A stretch of DNA of 52,657 nucleotides from Planctomycetota bacterium (GCA_026692905.1 JAPLNL010000100.1:1-52657); one strand, 5' to 3'. Positions 15,101-20,942 are shown, counted from the first letter of the stretch. Notes: generated by a model from the sequence alone, not told the origin. Made by a program: numbers and translations.

Positions 15101-17994
15101 CTTAGAAAGAGGCTACCCAGGGCGTTAACCCGTCCGCTATTCACGAATGGCCGGTCTAACGTTTTGACACCAACTCCAGTAATATCAGCGGTTGCCGACG
15201 AAGCGATCTCGATGTTGCCTGTCCCACGCAAAGTTCCGCCGTTCCATGCGAACCGATTTGTTACGAAAACGTTTCCGCTGCCTTCCAGGGCTCCACCGTC
15301 GTCGAGAGTGAATCGCGTGAGTTCGCAAGTAGATACGGCATTCAAAACGCCGGCAGATGAGATGTGGATCGTCTCGAGCGAGGCCAGGCTTCTTGCGTTC
15401 GCTTGTCCTGTGATTTCGATATTGAAGTCGCCGTTAGGAATGTCGATGACGACGTCGTCATCAATATTAGGAACGCGTGCGGGACTCCAATTGCTGGCTG
15501 AGTTCCAGTTGCCACCGGAGGCTCCGATCCAGCGGATGGTAGGCGGATCGGCGATGTCTTCTGGATCGGCATTCTCAGCGTTGAGATTGTAGGTCGTGGT
15601 GGCGTTTTGAGCTTGCGAGGAGGACAGCCAATTCAACGCTCCTGTGTAGGCGTAGATTTTGCGAGTCCCTTTGTCGACGGTCCAAAGATCAGAACCGCCA
15701 GCCGGGTTGAGCGTTACCCCCGTTGCGGCGCTGTTCAATGGATCGAGTGGCCAGGAACCTAACGCTGAACCATCCATCCCATAAACAAAGATTCGATCAG
15801 CGAGTGAATCGGAAACCCAGAGTCGAGTCCCATTGGTAACAATACCAGTCGGCTGAGTATTGTTGGGAGCTAACGCAAAGGATGTTGACGCGGTTAAAGA
15901 GCCTGATAAGACGCGGGCGCCATCCTGGAATCGATAAACTCGGTCTGTATTTGGGCTTACAGTCCAGGCATCATTCCCCCAAACGGTGATCCCTTCACTG
16001 GAGACTCCTTCGTTGGCAATCCAGCTTCCCAAAGCGATTCCGGTTACCGGCTCAAAAACGGAAACATTTTGAGTTGAATCGACTAGCCAAAGCCTGTCGC
16101 CGTTGGATGACATGGCCGAACCCCGTACATCTCGCACCGGGGATATTGGCAAGTAGCGTTTGGGACTACCATCGCTTGAATAACGATACGCGGCAGCGTC
16201 CCCCGAGTCAGGTACAAAGAATTTGCTTGACGAGGTAGGATTGCTGACGAGTGGCGGCGCTAGCAAGGAACCGAGCGACGCATCCGCGGTCGTCAAACCA
16301 GATTGATTTCGCGTGACGAGGGTGACGTCGTTGCTCAAGATCGATGCGCTGCCATTCACATCCATCAGGGGATTGTAGGTTCCTATTCCGGATTGGGCGC
16401 GTGTCACCAGAGTGACATCGCTTGAGAGGACAGTTCCTGAGCTGTTCACGTCACCTCGTACAACGGTTAGCGGCAAATTGTATGGGTCACCTGGTGTGCC
16501 GTCTCCATTACCATCGATAAGACTGCCTTGAGCATCACGAATCGTGTCAAGCAGCGTCAATTGCACTTTATCAGTGGTAAATACTAATCCAGAACGAAGG
16601 GTGAGTTCTAACGTTTTTGCGTCTGGACGAGCGAGCGTTAACCCCGTGTTGTAGTCAATCGCTAGTGAGGGCGATCCGGAAAGAACGATATCGCTAAGGT
16701 TGATGGCGGTGATTGGCTCGGAGAATTGAACGCGAAGCTGATTCAGGTTAAACCAAGGCAAATTCCTGGTATTGCCGAGCAACGGATAGCCAAGTGCAGC
16801 GTAAGCGAAATTGTTGCTCCACAGCGTTGAATCAGCAAACGCACTAACAATGGTTGGCGATATCCGTAGATTCACTTTGACTGGCTGTGAGAACGACGCT
16901 CCATCGGACACTCGATAAGTGAAATAGTCGTTGCCCGTAAAGCCAGTGTTAGGAGTGTACGTAAACGAACCATCCGCTTGAAAACTGACTGTCCCATTGT
17001 TTGGACCTTGATTGCTACCGACCCATTGAATCGCGGAAAGAGTTCCACTGTCGATATCGTAATCGTTTCGAAGGACGCCGTTTGCGCTTGAGATTTGGAG
17101 CGGCTGGTCGAATCGCACCGAGTAGTTATCGTCAACAGCTACCGGTGCATCGTTGATTGCTGTTACCGCAATAAAAACAGTTGCTAGCGAGGATTGGAGA
17201 AATCCATCACTAGCAACGTACGTAAACGAGTCGTTGCCTGTGTAATTCGCGTTAGGAGCATAGACAAAAGCGCCGTCGGGCTGAAGGGAAACGGTTCCGA
17301 ATTGAGGTTTAGCTGATAAGATTGCTTGGAGGGCATCCCCATTCGGGTCTGAATCATTCCTGAGAATTCCCGGCGTTACGATGTTCAGCGGTGTATCCTC
17401 GGAGGCCAAATAACTATCATTGTCAGCAAAAGGAGCACTGTTCTGAAAGTAGAGACGAGCAAAGGTACCATTATCGTTTTTGGCCGAGTTGTCATTGTTG
17501 ACCAATCGTACGAAAAGCGTCCCTGTCGTACCCGCTAAGATCGTATTTAGAGCCAGCGACACATTTCCGTGGAGCTCGTTACCAATCATCGAAGTGGTCA
17601 GTGTCGTCGAAGTTCCGAAAGCAGACGGTTGTCCTTCGGTTAGATTCAAGAAGCTATCGCGTCTGGTGGCGAAGGTTGGCACGATCGAGTTCCCAAGAGA
17701 GTCGATGAAGCCGAACTCTAAGGCATCGTTGATTTGCGCTGCATCTCGATCGAACCGTAAGCTAAAGTCAAACTGTAGTGCATTTGCAGTTGCGGGGACG
17801 GTCCAGTTGGTAGAGAGAGTAGAAACGAAAGAAATTGGATTCGGGAATAGAAAACATGTTGAAAGGAGCAGTACCTGGTCCGCCGGGATCGACAATACGG
17901 CCGTTTGCAATTCCGTCGGCGTCTCCCCGGCCTCCGTCCTGCAGGTACAACTGAAAGACACCCGACTCGAGCTTCGCCCCAGTCGTGCCATCAA
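2257..17994 (-). CDS. giant RHS-repeat surface protein with C-terminal lipase domain (main ORF)
   Basis: This 5245-codon frame encodes, in order (approximate residues): a beta-sandwich (50-185) and two cadherin-like/VCBS-type repeats (188-380). Next come two dockerin-like GDVNSSG / DVNGSAS calcium-loop repeats (513-570), a blade-repeat propeller (585-800), and a GNWNSASNWSP module leading into a beta-helix-like region (822-1225). Calx-beta (1235-1341) and an IgGFc-binding-like domain (1345-1755) follow, then a Big-type Ig domain (~1775-1850). Ten He_PIG Ig-like repeats (2064-3109) are interrupted by an SdrD-B-like module near 2348-2440. After two Ig-like domains come RHS/YD repeats from 3319, the RHS core ending DPTGKMDG (4946-4953), and a hydrolase tail. 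The first ~50 codons are probably not translated: they are out of frame with the preceding ORF (17768-19672), which holds the true N-terminus. The protein is presumably secreted and cell-surface attached. Confidence 0.93.
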   Translation of the reverse strand: MMARLGRSSSRVSFSCTCRTEAGETPTELQTAVLSIPADQVLLLSTCFLFPNPISFVSTLSTNWTVPATANALQFDFSLRFDRDAAQINDALEFGFIDSLGNSIVPTFATRRDSFLNLTEGQPSAFGTSTTLTTSMIGNELHGNVSLALNTILAGTTGTLFVRLVNNDNSAKNDNGTFARLYFQNSAPFADNDSYLASEDTPLNIVTPGILRNDSDPNGDALQAILSAKPQFGTVSLQPDGAFVYAPNANYTGNDSFTYVASDGFLQSSLATVFIAVTAINDAPVAVDDNYSVRFDQPLQISSANGVLRNDYDIDSGTLSAIQWVGSNQGPNNGTVSFQADGSFTYTPNTGFTGNDYFTYRVSDGASFSQPVKVNLRISPTIVSAFADSTLWSNNFAYAALGYPLLGNTRNLPWFNLNQLRVQFSEPITAINLSDIVLSGSPSLAIDYNTGLTLARPDAKTLELTLRSGLVFTTDKVQLTLLDTIRDAQGSLIDGNGDGTPGDPYNLPLTVVRGDVNSSGTVLSSDVTLVTRAQSGIGTYNPLMDVNGSASILSNDVTLVTRNQSGLTTADASLGSLLAPPLVSNPTSSSKFFVPDSGDAAAYRYSSDGSPKRYLPISPVRDVRGSAMSSNGDRLWLVDSTQNVSVFEPVTGIALGSWIANEGVSSEGITVWGNDAWTVSPNTDRVYRFQDGARVLSGSLTASTSFALAPNNTQPTGIVTNGTRLWVSDSLADRIFVYGMDGSALGSWPLDPLNSAATGVTLNPAGGSDLWTVDKGTRKIYAYTGALNWLSSSQAQNATTTYNLNAENADPEDIADPPTIRWIGASGGNWNSASNWSPARVPNIDDDVVIDIPNGDFNIEITGQANARSLASLETIHISSAGVLNAVSTCELTRFTLDDGGALEGSGNVFVTNRFAWNGGTLRGTGNIEIASSATADITGVGVKTLDRPFVNSGRVNALGSLFLSNNASFQNLASGEFRIENDIDISFGNFNRNLVPRPFSNSGTLRKPNGSDESILHLAITNNAAGSVFIESGTIRINAGISNAGSVSIGTSAQLVTFSTQTTPPIATIGYQQTSGSVKLDGGAITAQSGPSNGIRILGGQLLGTGSLVGNVSNAGEFKIGNTIGVLNVIGTYTQTASGLLSLDWQSDQPIIGYDQLQVIGTISLNGNVAINRTSIPIAANEIVFIDNDGIEGIAGTFSNLPNNATVMLDGRNYRVNYAGNGSNSNDLTLTLDAPMLSIRNLRQPESQTDFQFTVSLNRPSTDSVTVNYFTSNDSAVEPSDYRSQNGILVFAPGQTTQTLTVQVVNDSIAESMERFLVTLAQPTFAGIAQATAKGTIIDDDSGPITRDNLGTEFWLAFPTNLGDGAGFAGPKNLYLYISSPYSTTGTVSIPGLNFSQPFTVQPNQTTTVNIPTAADPKGANGVINDLGIHVVSKEEVAVYGLNQIEQTTDAFTGIPLDILDTEYMVLGWKNTVDAFYARTQVNFVATENNTTVRITPSASTLGRQPGVPYTVTLNAGQSYQLQAQGIPLDLSGTLLSSNEPIAVYGGHSCANIPTNVPLCDYVVEQIPPTSTWGTNFYTVPLATRRVGDTVRVIASQDATSISINGTVVRIINQGEVYETLLSQASRIKTNRPVLVAQYANGQGFDNTNADPFMMLIPPSEQFLANYTVSTPAANFAMNFMNLVIPTAAVASLKMDGTTIAANLFTPITNTNHSAAQLFVPVGSHSFTSEVPFGIYSYGFNVYDSYGYPGGMALAEIANVKSLFLIPAMDKSQLGLEHTVTAWATDQNGSRLIGIRIDFEVAGMHAKLGYAFTDGSGLATFRYTGTKLGTDLITASIGDKTQSAKMKWISPSPAIAIESPTELSSHQANSPVLITGHATAAIPAARIVSVSIDGSPVDALDANGNFFARVVPRVGRTTYSFKAVDSYGASATADLSLEGLDSTKKSDFMTTLSELSSSQVTHGLTSWNEKNRVLYSEFDIANLGQYPIKTPVVVGIMNISNPRVVPSDIDGFTEEGIPYYDMSRFVSSKTLAPNQTSDRGLLSFFNPTRSPFTFATTLLAQLNRAPQFTSAPIPSAFSGTSYRYAIQVADADADPISLKLLTCPKGMLLIDGSLQWNPAASDIGTHSISIAASDGQGATTRQAFVLNVTAPTPNRAPIFTSIPVVTVRIGEDYEYNIVATDADGDLVVFAAEGNLPGGMALSPTASTSAVATARLTWTPTAINAGLNLVSLVASDNKPNSRSLQQFQVQVLPELGNRAPEFTSTPILKTLSGQPYLYSTVAIDPDRDLLSYRLTTAPMGMSISTSSGQVAWNPSDANVGFQPIEIEVTDGKGWKVLQSYLLEVLNATPATLSGNVFFDVDGDGTRASTDPPLSNWTIYLDSNQNNRLDLGERSTTSNAAGDYSLGNVTPGAFTLAIVMQAAWAPTLPSSQRYQGVVFANQSIGNLVFGNTTRGSNNHVPEFTSRPNTTAIQGKRYLYTPTASDADGDALTYSLEFGPSGMVIDPASGTLAWFADTSLTTSRVTLKVDDGHGGNDIESFTLNIVPNEPPEFTTTPVIKATVGAAYLYDANAVDLDDAANTLRFKLDSDSTEKGMALDPITGILRWSTPMLGLHPIAISVADPLGAQSVQRYDLAVNTSNVNRPPQILSNPSGQIERGRTFVHTINAIDPDNDSLVYSIVNAPSGMALESPGVLKWNPSLSQLGQNIFTISASDGFLTNSRSITITVSNYPQNDSPRFTTQPPNSTIAGKPFVYDADAFDTEGDTLRFELVASPSGMKINARTGIVDWNPTSFQVGIHPIRLRVSDMRGGSAEQAGTIDVALANRPPVISSFPVTSTPIDKPYNYAVRASDADGDRIRFSLGNRTTAVGIDLDIDSETGILSWTPKSYGTFVIEIVAEDGQGLKSSQLYELAVIASNANQPPRITTSPLFTAEVGLQYTYDLDAFDSDSPGLTYTLLTPSPIPPNASFNPATGVLLWTPTTSQLNQSVPHSIRVSDGELTATQSFLVKVIPANSAPVLKTITNATIVRGDRYLIDASATDADNDSLRFSLDAASLAAGITIDAERGRIGWQTIATNAGAATPLGNRVVTLSATDGRASVSQSFTLTVIADTVTPTLSISATDLAGNQLVSPRLGDEILLFLSLKDNVRVDSRALTFASVTRGGNTTPRNEPLTLDSNHSTRLRITTDLIGLLRFTATATDPSGNVGTATPFEIVVVDPNDIKAPIAQILGGPHFTLSEPTPIHVKLLDEAPLLNWRLELIDDETRRSSTLATGTGNVAGTAIAQLDTTVLRNGAYTLLLTAVDSGANKTIDTASVQIEGALKLGNFNVAFLDLTVPIAGVPITLTRRYDSLDAKVSGDFGYGWSLDIAKTKLEKQIDPERLPDLSGYVPFRDGDRIFVTLPDGTKEGFTFYGKPGTSFLGVILDYVPFFVADVGIKSKLVVDTVTLKKVGDDYLDYASGRLYNPADPTFGGSYELQLRNGSSLIIDARTGDLSSIVDRAGNEVTVSPDGFISKNGRGIVFKRDWANRITTIIDPRGKRMEYAYDGSGDLVSFTNRLSAMTQFSYAENRPHFLSSITDALGRTAAAATYAPDGRFQSLTNASGKTASLAYNIGARTQTVTDANGFISTKTLDARGNVVQTVDQTGAIAKSTFDSKGHVLTQTQVIGLDDAISGETNDLTTTNVYDLDFNMIEQRDVFSNTLRNAHDEHGAVIAAVDAHGNQSLTNYNPNGSIAFTADADGNTTRFQSNNLGNVTQLRDRNNNLLVNATYNAFGEATSMTSGQGRTQHDIYDEIGNNIAGWSLDGTAPNQVQTLRLSRYDDDNKLIASFAGRLPAGRHILANFETAVIPTQFLVSSTQTQFDLAGQDRVSSSDTGLRRETTFDIDGRVIENRTQQRPSGTDGPATWFITRTVYDAVGLPIAVTDAYPEDLPPDSIDATRTEYDPAGRVTAIYRVHGIRIELSGPINSQQAKIVAPGTLIPHTRKTSVFDSSGRNILSTDGYGRETRVRFNAKGQTVETRTQTTTETGQNAWLVSRTVFDSQGRSVLATDQYIDTGSASVSPPVYATNNLYDSRGRSNGTRRVSGAIVSLTGNETTISNSGIEASRTQTEYDSQGRVFREIAADGQVTTTEFDSRGRSIAAVGMHVLATSVGLVARGPNNYVRLRTETIYNALGQKFQSITGIVEYGTVANGQFIKSSLVSDIDRSKQRITESVHDSVGRVIQTILPDGTSTRIEYDTKDRIIAEIGPMGNRKDMTYDRDNRLIQVMLPAVPNPQNNNILTRPTYRYEYNNLGLMSKLIDANSSTTHFAFSSAGQPTGRILPSGQSESMSYDVQRRLSLSISFEGVHKRIIYDDTFAGGGRGVGYDLFANASDYNNFTSNTVGTLAAGVKWERVRMTFDAFGRVKTTTHIYANGALGGGPIFNAFTADIWTNTYDTQGRLIQESSPNGAIGYEYDFLGRKTSVYAYLRDSGGNLLSTPSSVVTYTHDTFGKLKTVTTTVRDGTLVDVSPELGLQPEATTLFYDLLGRLDYMELPNSVVEDYTFDKMDRLDAMRHYQADANNADLTDNLLKDMFDYEYSLDGKRTTSTETFGGTGTGPTPSNPVLTNKYDWTYDNAGRLTGEQLDSSNNTLDQTESYLMDLVGNRVRRTIDKLGTAEDVTDIYSFDASDRLVSEIRFNGLFATGSPSGSAIQSTNYNWTGTQQTSKSVSIPFVSSVVQSMSFALGGQLEKVITTTSDGFGSVTARNQVQYRYDTSGMRFIAIASSAPVQAPDAWSVHSSTEYVIDRANMTGYEQTIIETVKNAAGQPTKRTTTTFGMDEITQTITAIAPGTGQETQVSNVTFGHDGHGSVRALFVAAAALAQAVTYSSYGELLAIHNGSGVRLSNNSSLTNVLYNGESLDSQTGLYHFRARWYSTSSGRFERLDPFIGNPRDPQSYNKYAFTHGDPILHNDPTGKMDGLAGLVIGFSIAGAMIGGGTAFLAGGSPQEIAVAALFGAALGALAAFNPFLAMRVAATLGTTTLSGFILNSRSQQVTPLPAAKKARGIEYADLATNCYSDQPNAAGNGWAYLDELQNERHKGYFGKVFTRRNEIAICYAGTDDIPDIGADVFQGLVGGGAEYDLAIEDAMKIIDDPANLGKEIIFVGHSLGGGLATAAAAVFQRSAVTFNAAGVHPWTVSEHGRGTLDNINQLVDAYRVQGEFLSTIQDSLSFTGLMMPNSQGTAYWLAANPAHSFATRHKMVDSVIPALNAA
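3133..8040 (-). other. RHS/YD-repeat shell region of the giant protein
   Basis: This stretch encodes residues 3319-4953. It opens with the pre-RHS module seen in many secreted RHS proteins (ALKLGNFNVAF-LDLTVPIAGVPITLTRRYDSL). Many YD-type repeats follow, with motifs such as YDELGN, TYDRDNRL, VYDSQGR and YDTQGRLIQE. It ends with the RHS-associated core (YNGESLDSQTGLYHFRARWY then GRFERLDP and DPTGK). In known RHS proteins these repeats wrap into a hollow shell that encloses the C-terminal toxin and can self-cleave near the core. At ~1,640 residues the shell is of ordinary size for the family. Confidence 0.9.
8670..11805 (-). repeat. ten He_PIG Ig-like repeats within the giant protein
   Basis: Ten units begin with variants of N-x-x-P-x-F-T-S-x-P and contain a conserved (D)ADGD..(R)FSL turn, a GM.I/.GxLxWxP strand and a closing DG strand ending in L.V. 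Units are roughly 90-100 codons. The opening tetrapeptides are NRAP, NRAP, NRAP, NHVP, NEPP, NRPP, NDSP, NRPP, NQPP and NSAP. The third and fourth are separated by an SdrD-B-like module (ATLSGNVFFDVDGDG) with a calcium-site-like DxDxDG loop. Such arrays form a rigid extended stalk. The units have diverged, so this is an old expansion rather than a recent DNA-level tandem repeat. Confidence 0.85.
12745..13960 (-). other. IgGFc-binding-like domain in the giant protein
   Basis: Residues ~1345-1755 begin GTEFWLAFPTNLGDG and contain repeated beta units with phrases such as HVVSKEEVAVYGLN, VRITPS, EPIAVYGGHSCANIP and VEQIPPTSTWGTNF. They close with VPFGIYSYGFNVYDSYGYPGGM. This pattern matches the bacterial IgGFc-binding-like N-terminal family (PF17517), named after a mammalian mucus protein and widespread in secreted bacterial proteins. 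Ligand binding here is unproven. The domain sits between a Calx-beta module and a Big-type Ig domain, consistent with an adhesive function for the stalk. Confidence 0.75.
17768..17994 (-). other. frameshift junction between the two parts of the giant gene
   Basis: The two same-strand frames overlap here by 227 bases, and each looks meaningful on only one side. The upstream frame is sensible to about 17870 (GIANGRIVDPGGPGT). The downstream frame is sensible from about 17835 (STLSTNWTVPATANALQFDF). Dropping one C around TTTCTTTCGTTTC (about 17827-17839) would join them as ...ESNFF-VSTLSTNW. This fits a single-base insertion in the genome, an assembly error, or a +1 recoding site. No classic slippery codon with a stop codon is visible at the junction. 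Confidence 0.75.
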
Positions 17995-19672
17995 ACGAGA
18001 AGTCCACCAGCGAACTGGTTGCAGCGTCCATTTTCCAATATTGGTTAGCGGGTGTATCGGAGGGCAATCGTAGCTGAACGGTAGCCATTCCTCCGATGGG
18101 AATGTTTTCCAATTCGAAGCCGATCAAACCGTAAGGCAATTTTGCTTGGTCGGCAGACAGCGTTGGTAGAAACGTTCTAGCATTTTTGAAGGTGCCCGAA
18201 TGAGTCGATAGTGAAAGCCATTCACCGTACCTTGGATCCAAAAGGGATAGGGCATTGGCTTGTTGTCCATCTGGTACATTGTCCTGGTTGATGTCCGAGT
18301 GAAGCGTTGTCGACTCTAGACGATCGGGAACACCGTCGGCATCGCTATCAGAGCTTGAAGTATAGAAGTACGGGGCGGAGACATAGTCAAATGCGTTTGT
18401 GCCAACGACTCTCGCATACAAGTTGGCGTTTGAAACGAGATCACCGTTGATCAGGCCGGCAAATGTGCTAGTCGGATTGGTTGCCACAGCCTGCGATTTG
18501 GTTTGAAGGATACCGAGCGATCGAATCGCGGTTGAACCGCCGCTATTATCTGGGGGTAAAAGAAGAATTTCGATTCGCGAATTTGCGATGGGCTCGCCGT
18601 TGATTGAATTCACATGTTCTAGATGGTTCAACCGTCCCTCAACATAAATTCGGCTTGTCCCTTGGGTTGGCATCCTTTCTGCCAATGAAATCACCGGAGC
18701 AAAACTACCGCCCGTTTGGTGCAAGGGGATTTGTTGCAAAGAGAATGTGTCAGCAGCAATTGAAGCGAGCTTCGCATCAGCGTTGGAGGTTTTGTTCGAC
18801 GCTGAATCATACGACAACGGCTGAGTAGAATCGACTGATGGGCCGGCCGCGACCGATTGCACTGCTTGGGCTTTGGCTGTGCCGTTTTGCGATGGAGCGG
18901 TCGAAGTCATCGCCTGCACTCGACCGTCACTGCCCGATTCAACTGCACCTGCTCCGCCATCATGGAGATTTCCTGACGGCATGTTTGGCGGCATCGGAAG
19001 TCCATTGAGAGAAGTTGGGTTGTTCTGCGGTAGAGCTGGGTATCCTCCCCCCCCAGAGATGCCAGCAGGAGAATTGTTTCCGGCTGCCCCCAAGGTGATC
19101 GGATCGATTCGAGCGTTGTCCGGGATCGATGACTTGGTTGAATGAGCGGAAAGTTCGAGGGAGTTTTGTGAAAAGAATGATTCAATTGGCCTGATTGAGC
19201 CAGATGCTTGGGTGGCCGACAGCTGACTTGCAATTTGGTGCTGACTCGGAAACCTGAGATGTAAGTCTTTGTCCGTGGATGCCGTACTATTTAGCGCCTT
19301 CGCAAGGTCGTGCAGCGGTTTTGTCAGAGAGGATTGAAACAGAAGTGAATGTGAGAACTGGGCGCCGGCATTGCGAGTTAACAGTGGATTTGTCGTCAAA
19401 AGGGAATTGCGATTTTTAAGAGTGATCCGCGATCGCGTGTCGTCGTCAGGAATATCGGGTTTGACTTGGAGTGCCACGAGCAAGCTTTCAATCGATGCTG
19501 GGAGCATAGCACCAGGCGCGTCTCTTCGCTCCAGTGTTTCTATCAACAGAAATCTAAGTCCTCTTCGCTTCGTCTTAAACGATCTCGCCCTTTTTCTATT
19601 GGGGAGGGTTTGATTAGAAACGACCCGATTGGCGCGAGCTCGCACTTGATTGTGTAGATACAGTTGGGGCAT
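17768..19672 (-). CDS. N-terminal part of the giant protein (separated by a frameshift)
   Basis: This 634-codon frame has an arginine-rich start followed by RFLLIETLERRDAPGAML, matching the 'LE-R' N-terminal signal found on giant planctomycete exported proteins. Next comes a long Ser/Ala/Gln-rich low-complexity region (~70-330). A folded region (~340-590) follows, with a DSDADGVPDRLE and DINQDNVPDG calcium-type thrombospondin-3-like motif. The last convincing residues are ~NGRIVDPGGPGTAPFNMFSI; the final ~25 residues (ending CKCTTV) look like out-of-frame read-through. The protein logically continues in the +1 frame of the 2257-17994 ORF (FVSTLSTNWTVP...). I therefore treat the two ORFs as one gene of about 5,800 codons. 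A PEP-CTERM gene lies 85 bases upstream. Confidence 0.85.
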   Translation of the reverse strand: MPQLYLHNQVRARANRVVSNQTLPNRKRARSFKTKRRGLRFLLIETLERRDAPGAMLPASIESLLVALQVKPDIPDDDTRSRITLKNRNSLLTTNPLLTRNAGAQFSHSLLFQSSLTKPLHDLAKALNSTASTDKDLHLRFPSQHQIASQLSATQASGSIRPIESFFSQNSLELSAHSTKSSIPDNARIDPITLGAAGNNSPAGISGGGGYPALPQNNPTSLNGLPMPPNMPSGNLHDGGAGAVESGSDGRVQAMTSTAPSQNGTAKAQAVQSVAAGPSVDSTQPLSYDSASNKTSNADAKLASIAADTFSLQQIPLHQTGGSFAPVISLAERMPTQGTSRIYVEGRLNHLEHVNSINGEPIANSRIEILLLPPDNSGGSTAIRSLGILQTKSQAVATNPTSTFAGLINGDLVSNANLYARVVGTNAFDYVSAPYFYTSSSDSDADGVPDRLESTTLHSDINQDNVPDGQQANALSLLDPRYGEWLSLSTHSGTFKNARTFLPTLSADQAKLPYGLIGFELENIPIGGMATVQLRLPSDTPANQYWKMDAATSSLVDFSFDGTTGAKLESGVFQLYLQDGGRGDADGIANGRIVDPGGPGTAPFNMFSIPESNFFRFYSLYQLDRPRNCKCTTV

Positions 19673-19757
19673 GACAGAATCACTTTGAGAAATTGAGAGC
19701 GGCGGGCATCACAAATGCGACCGACCCAAAGATAGTACTTTGAGTAGTTGGCGAGAA

Positions 19758-20555
19758 TCAGCACTTTCGCTGGCTGGCGATCAACCTTCTCATCCTCAAC
19801 GCTCGATGCGTTATTGCCGTAACTATGCCGGCTAGAATAAGAACGAGAGACGATGATTCAGGCACAGCAACGATGAGCGCGCCGTTGTTCAAGACGAATG
19901 GCCGACTGGTGGGTGAATTGTAACTGTGTTCATTCAAAAGTTCGTCAGCAAACGCTGGATCGTCCAACGAAGGTGCCCAGTTGATCGGAACGACAGTCCC
20001 AGCGGTAATGGTGCCTGGAACGGTGAATTCGAATGAAAAGATATGCTTCGGGGAGCCCATGAATTCGATTTCGGTGAAGCCATTTGGAATGTTCGAAGCG
20101 ATAACGAGATCGGTTCCTTGCCGTTGCATCTGAGTTGGAAAAGGATTCGTATCCAAATTCCAACCAGCCGTGAGTGCCGAATTACTTGCGCCAATATGAC
20201 TTGGGTTGACCGACGTGAACGTGATCCCGTGAGGTATTACCGAATTGACTCCTCCCACATTATCGCTGCCGACTTCGAATGAAAAATTGTAGCCGGACAG
20301 CTTGAAGCTTTGTACGCTCGAAGCAAACACGGGGACCGATATCAAGTTAGGTTGGTCCGTCCGAAGGTTTGACTTCTGGATTACCACTGTACCAACAGTC
20401 CAAACGATATCGGCTCGAATTGGCTCGCTCAGATAAACATGTAACAAAAGACTGAATAGAAAGACGCTGAAACAACTTCGGTTATCGTTATGCGTGAAGT
20501 AATTTGCAAACGAAGTTGTCCTTATCGTCTGATAAGACGCAAGTACAAATAACAT
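19758..20555 (-). CDS. PEP-CTERM sorting domain protein
   Basis: The 265-residue product has a signal-peptide-like hydrophobic segment (CFSVFLFSLLLHVYLSEPIRA, ~28-48, with predicted cleavage before DIVW), although the stretch before it is unusually long. The mature part is a beta-rich domain of unknown function (residues ~50-225). The C-terminus is a PEP-CTERM tripartite signal: a VPESSS motif (PES instead of the canonical PEP), a hydrophobic helix LVLILAGIVTAIT, and a basic HRALRMRR tail. PEP-CTERM proteins are processed by an exosortase and moved to the cell surface, usually in biofilm or polysaccharide-producing bacteria. No exosortase is present in this window. It lies upstream of the giant gene, same strand, 85 bases apart, so co-transcription is possible. 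Confidence 0.85.
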   Translation of the reverse strand: MLFVLASYQTIRTTSFANYFTHNDNRSCFSVFLFSLLLHVYLSEPIRADIVWTVGTVVIQKSNLRTDQPNLISVPVFASSVQSFKLSGYNFSFEVGSDNVGGVNSVIPHGITFTSVNPSHIGASNSALTAGWNLDTNPFPTQMQRQGTDLVIASNIPNGFTEIEFMGSPKHIFSFEFTVPGTITAGTVVPINWAPSLDDPAFADELLNEHSYNSPTSRPFVLNNGALIVAVPESSSLVLILAGIVTAITHRALRMRRLIASQRKC

Positions 20556-20715
20556 TGGAGAGATCCTAGATAGTCACGAGGGCGTTGTCACAACCATGAT
20601 CAAAAAATCGTCTCGCATTTCCATGCCTGACAGAACGTCGGAAACGTTTTACAGATAAGTTTCTCCAAAATCAAGCAAATTATTTTGAGTCGATTGCGAA
20701 AGTTATCTATTTTTA

Positions 20716-20736
20716 CTTAGGTACTTTTGACCTAAG
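20716..20736. repeat. short inverted repeat upstream of the PEP-CTERM gene
   Basis: Perfect arms cttaggt and acctaag enclose a seven-base acttttg spacer, about 160 bases before the PEP-CTERM start. An operator is possible, but there is no neighbouring regulator to support this. Confidence 0.35.
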
Positions 20737-20870
20737 GGTTTGGGGAGGATCGCGACTCGTCTTGGTATTCTGCAGTTGTGTCGACAGAAGTTGATTCTCG
20801 TTTGCATGTTTCGTCCAAAACGTGAGTCACCCCTAGAACTGTTAGGCGAGCGGCAGATTGAAAACTACCT

Positions 20871-20930
20871 TAGCACGACGCGCAAGCTAGTGAATCGACT
20901 ATCCAATTCACTAGCTTGCGCGTCGTGCTA
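20871..20930. repeat. perfect 25-bp inverted repeat (REP-like hairpin)
   Basis: The left arm 20871-20895 starts tagcacgacgcgcaagctag and is repeated exactly in reverse complement at 20906-20930, around a ten-base spacer. A near-identical single arm (one internal mismatch) occurs at 42528-42551, next to the PQQ-like gene. The element is therefore dispersed, like the REP-type palindromes common in Pirellulales genomes. Short frames read through it are artefacts of the palindrome. Confidence 0.85.
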
Positions 20931-20942
20931 GGTATAGTCTTG

